This document shows positions 61,732 through 64,000 of a stretch of 64,000 bases of DNA, one piece after another. The number at the start of each line of letters is the position of its first letter. Within the stretch, counting starts at the first letter, position 1. The notes below the pieces were generated by a model that had not been told where the DNA came from, ran no database searches, and saw only the letters and a program-made list of their open reading frames with translations. Made by a program: the position numbers and the translations under genes. The stretch lies in NCBI GenBank assembly GCA_019352875.1, contig JAAAFW010000006.1, positions 898,284-962,283 of the forward strand, written 5' to 3'. Source of the stretch: Pedobacter cryoconitis (lineage in GTDB: Bacteria > Bacteroidota > Bacteroidia > Sphingobacteriales > Sphingobacteriaceae).

Positions 61732-64000
61732 ATGAATGAGTTTTTACTTCTAAGAAGGAAGTCTGTCTTTTCGGGGCTGGCTGAATTCAAATTCAATAAA
61801 AAGTTCCTTCTCGGACTTTTTGCAGTTATTCTGCTTCAATTTTCCGCTTACGCGCAGACAGTTGTAAAAGGGACGGTTTCCGATACAGAAAATAACACGT
61901 TGATTGGTGTTACCGTATCAGTTGGCGGCACCAGTATTCGGGTAATGACTGATGCAGATGGAAAATACACAATTAATGTTCCTGCAACTGGTAAACAATT
62001 GGTTTTTACCTATGTAGGTTTGCAACCACAAACTGTTGAAATTAATAGCAGAGCTACTGTAAATGTGACCCTGACAAGCGGTACTGAACTTGAAGTGGTG
62101 AACGTTGTAGGTTATGGCTCTGTAAAAAAGAGTGATTTAACGGGAGCTGCTACTACTATATCTGCCAAAGATTTTAACAAAGGACCGCTTATCGCTCCGG
62201 ATCAATTGATTCAAGGTAAAGTTGCCGGTGTTCAGATGATCAATAACAGTGGACAACCGGGCGGTGCTTCGACTGTGAGAATCAGGGGTAATACAGCAAT
62301 GACAGGTTCTGGACAGCCGCTTTATATCGTAGATGGTGTAGCTTTAGACGGAAGATCTGCCAGACCCAGTAATAGCGGGGGCGTAGGTGTTGCACCGAGT
62401 GGCAATCCTTTAAACTTTATTAACCCGGCAGATATTGCCAGTATGGAAATTCTTAAGGATGCTTCTGCAACTGCTATTTATGGTTCCAGAGCAGCTTATG
62501 GTGTGGTCTTGATCACAACAAAAAGAGGGTTGGCCGGAACTACAAAAATAGATGCAAGTGCTTCTGCTGGTGTTAGTACTATCGCAAATAGCATCGATGT
62601 GCTTAATGGCGATGAATACCGTGCTGCATTAAAAAAATATAACCTGGCCAGCGGCGATTATGGTGAAAATGTAGATGCTATGGATGAAATTACCCGTACC
62701 GGTTATAACCAGAATTATTCTGTCGGTATTAGCGGTGGTAGCGACGGTAACACTTTCAGAGCATCCTTTGGTTATCAGAACCAGCAAGGTATTATCAAAA
62801 AAACAGACTTTAAGAAATATAGTGGTGCATTCAATGGTAACTTTAAGTTCCTGGAGAGCAAAAAACTTGGTTTGGATGTTAATTTGATTGCGAACCAATA
62901 CACAGAGAATATTGCGCCTATTACTACAGATGCAGGTTTCACCGGTTCATTGGTGAGCCAGGCTTTGTCATGGAATCCAACCCGTTCCATGAGAAATGCA
63001 GACGGTTCGGTTTTCGTAGATCAGGGTTCTACTATTATTAATCCTTTAGCGATGCTGGAAGCCTCGAGCGATAAATCAAAAGTTTCAACAATTCTGGGAA
63101 GTGTTTCACCATATTATAAAATTACACCCTGGTTGGAGTATAGAATGTTGGCCAGTATTAATTATAGCACTGGTATCCGCAGAGCATCTACAAGAAGCTT
63201 TATTAACTTACAGGGTATTCAGGCAACTGATGATTTCCTTGGTGGATATGCCAGTTATTCAAACTCTGAGCTGATTACTCAGCAGTTTACCAATACTTTA
63301 AACTTCAATAAAGAGATCGCAAATAAACTAAATCTGAATGCGATTGTAGGTTATGAATACACCAATTATATCAATAAAGGTCAAAATATGACAGCTAAAG
63401 GTTTTGGTGATATTGATGTAGATTATACTGATGCTTTCCAGGCAACTGCTCCTGCGAACAGAACAATGAATTCGTTCAATGATCCGACAACACAGCTACA
63501 GTCTTATTTTGCAAGAGCGATTTTTAACTATGATAACAAGTATTTGTTAACCGCGACTGTCCGTGCGGATGGTTCAACTAAATTCGGATCAGATAACCGT
63601 TATGGATATTTCCCTTCATTTGCTGCGGCATGGAATATTAAAAACGAAAGTTTTATGGCTGACGTTGCCTGGTTGAATCAATTGAAAATCAGAGCAGGTT
63701 ATGGAAAAACAGGTAATCAGGAATTCCCTTCAGGTTCTTCGCTTCAACGTTACAACATTAACTATTCTAACGGCCAGCAATCACTGGTTGGTGTAAATAA
63801 TGAGAATCCGAAATTAAAATGGCAGTCTGATGAACAGACTAACGTTGGTGTCGACTTTGGTTTGTTCAATAACAAACTGACAGGATCTGTTGATTACTTC
63901 AACAAGACTACTACAGATCTGTTGTTCCCTCAGATTCCATTTGATCCAGCAAACGTGGGGGTTACAGTTACCTGGGTGAATTTACCTGGTCAAATCACGA
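61732..64000 (+). CDS. SusC/RagA family TonB-linked transporter, 3' end outside window
   Basis: The frame is open from ATG 61732 to the window end (756 codons). It has a long basic N terminus then a signal sequence (KKFLLGLFAVILLQFSAYAQ), a carboxypeptidase-regulatory domain (VVKGTVSDTENNTLIGVTV), the SusC signature (VVNVVGYGSVKKSDLTGAATTI), a plug (GKVAGVQMINNSGQPGGASTVRIRGN, PLYIVDGVALDG, DASATAIYGSRAAYGVVLITTKRG) and much of the barrel. A SusD partner is expected just beyond the window. The substrate is unknown; the neighbouring DUF1080 and AraC genes suggest a glycan. Confidence 0.94.
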   Translation, partial: MNEFLLLRRKSVFSGLAEFKFNKKFLLGLFAVILLQFSAYAQTVVKGTVSDTENNTLIGVTVSVGGTSIRVMTDADGKYTINVPATGKQLVFTYVGLQPQTVEINSRATVNVTLTSGTELEVVNVVGYGSVKKSDLTGAATTISAKDFNKGPLIAPDQLIQGKVAGVQMINNSGQPGGASTVRIRGNTAMTGSGQPLYIVDGVALDGRSARPSNSGGVGVAPSGNPLNFINPADIASMEILKDASATAIYGSRAAYGVVLITTKRGLAGTTKIDASASAGVSTIANSIDVLNGDEYRAALKKYNLASGDYGENVDAMDEITRTGYNQNYSVGISGGSDGNTFRASFGYQNQQGIIKKTDFKKYSGAFNGNFKFLESKKLGLDVNLIANQYTENIAPITTDAGFTGSLVSQALSWNPTRSMRNADGSVFVDQGSTIINPLAMLEASSDKSKVSTILGSVSPYYKITPWLEYRMLASINYSTGIRRASTRSFINLQGIQATDDFLGGYASYSNSELITQQFTNTLNFNKEIANKLNLNAIVGYEYTNYINKGQNMTAKGFGDIDVDYTDAFQATAPANRTMNSFNDPTTQLQSYFARAIFNYDNKYLLTATVRADGSTKFGSDNRYGYFPSFAAAWNIKNESFMADVAWLNQLKIRAGYGKTGNQEFPSGSSLQRYNINYSNGQQSLVGVNNENPKLKWQSDEQTNVGVDFGLFNNKLTGSVDYFNKTTTDLLFPQIPFDPANVGVTVTWVNLPGQIT

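Overview
The window reads as about 64 kb of chromosome from a Bacteroidota bacterium, most likely Sphingobacteriaceae and Pedobacter-like. The evidence is three SusC/SusD-type receptor or lipoprotein genes, several other TonB-dependent receptors, DUF4249 and DUF4142 lipoproteins, promoters resembling the Bacteroidota TTTG / TAnnTTTG type, and a moderate to low GC content. There is no integrase, transposase, CRISPR array or rRNA operon.

Layout: (1) 1-4750: the 3' end of a GH2 beta-galactosidase, a DUF892 ferritin-like protein, an M13 metallopeptidase and a YceI protein. (2) 4958-12133: a heme uptake operon (TonB receptor, HmuY lipoprotein, binding protein, permease, ATPase, HmuS-type protein) behind a recognisable promoter and a Fur-like box. 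(3) 12222-17789: rpiA, a GNAT acetyltransferase, a LysR regulator, then thrS-infC-rpmI-rplT, where infC has no possible AUG start. (4) 17856-22545: an LTxxQ protein; a small cassette of phage-like character (XRE-S24 LexA-like repressor, degenerate GIY-YIG protein, ORF6N-like protein) sharing a divergent control region with three palindromic operators; and a class A PBP. (5) 22980-35948: an outer-membrane barrel protein and a divergent alpha-mannan/N-glycan utilisation locus (SusC-SusD on minus; GH125, ROK kinase, GH92 on plus).

(6) 36124-44814 is the most interesting region: a tightly packed operon of a membrane Ser/Thr kinase, a protein with a degenerate FHA-like end, a 29-residue single-span microprotein, a membrane-anchored PP2C phosphatase, a natural fusion of a SEDS glycosyltransferase (RodA/FtsW) to a class B PBP transpeptidase, and an FHA protein. 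It has the same functional parts as the actinobacterial fhaA-fhaB-pstP-rodA-pbpA-pknA-pknB locus, in a Gram-negative outer-membrane phylum and with SEDS and PBP as one 1310-residue chain. A TonB receptor, a DUF4249 lipoprotein and an unknown cytoplasmic protein follow with no terminator before 48740, so they may belong to the same transcript.

(7) 48783-57165: a SWIM-SNF2 helicase, an unusual tRNA-Cys, an ECF sigma factor, DUF4142, SDR and HAD genes, a CDGSH protein and two short genes (40 and 51 codons). (8) 57256-64000: a palindromic GATACCC repeat element, an AraC/HbpS/SDR group, a DUF1080 protein, a membrane-anchored AraC-type regulator and the start of another SusC gene that runs off the window.
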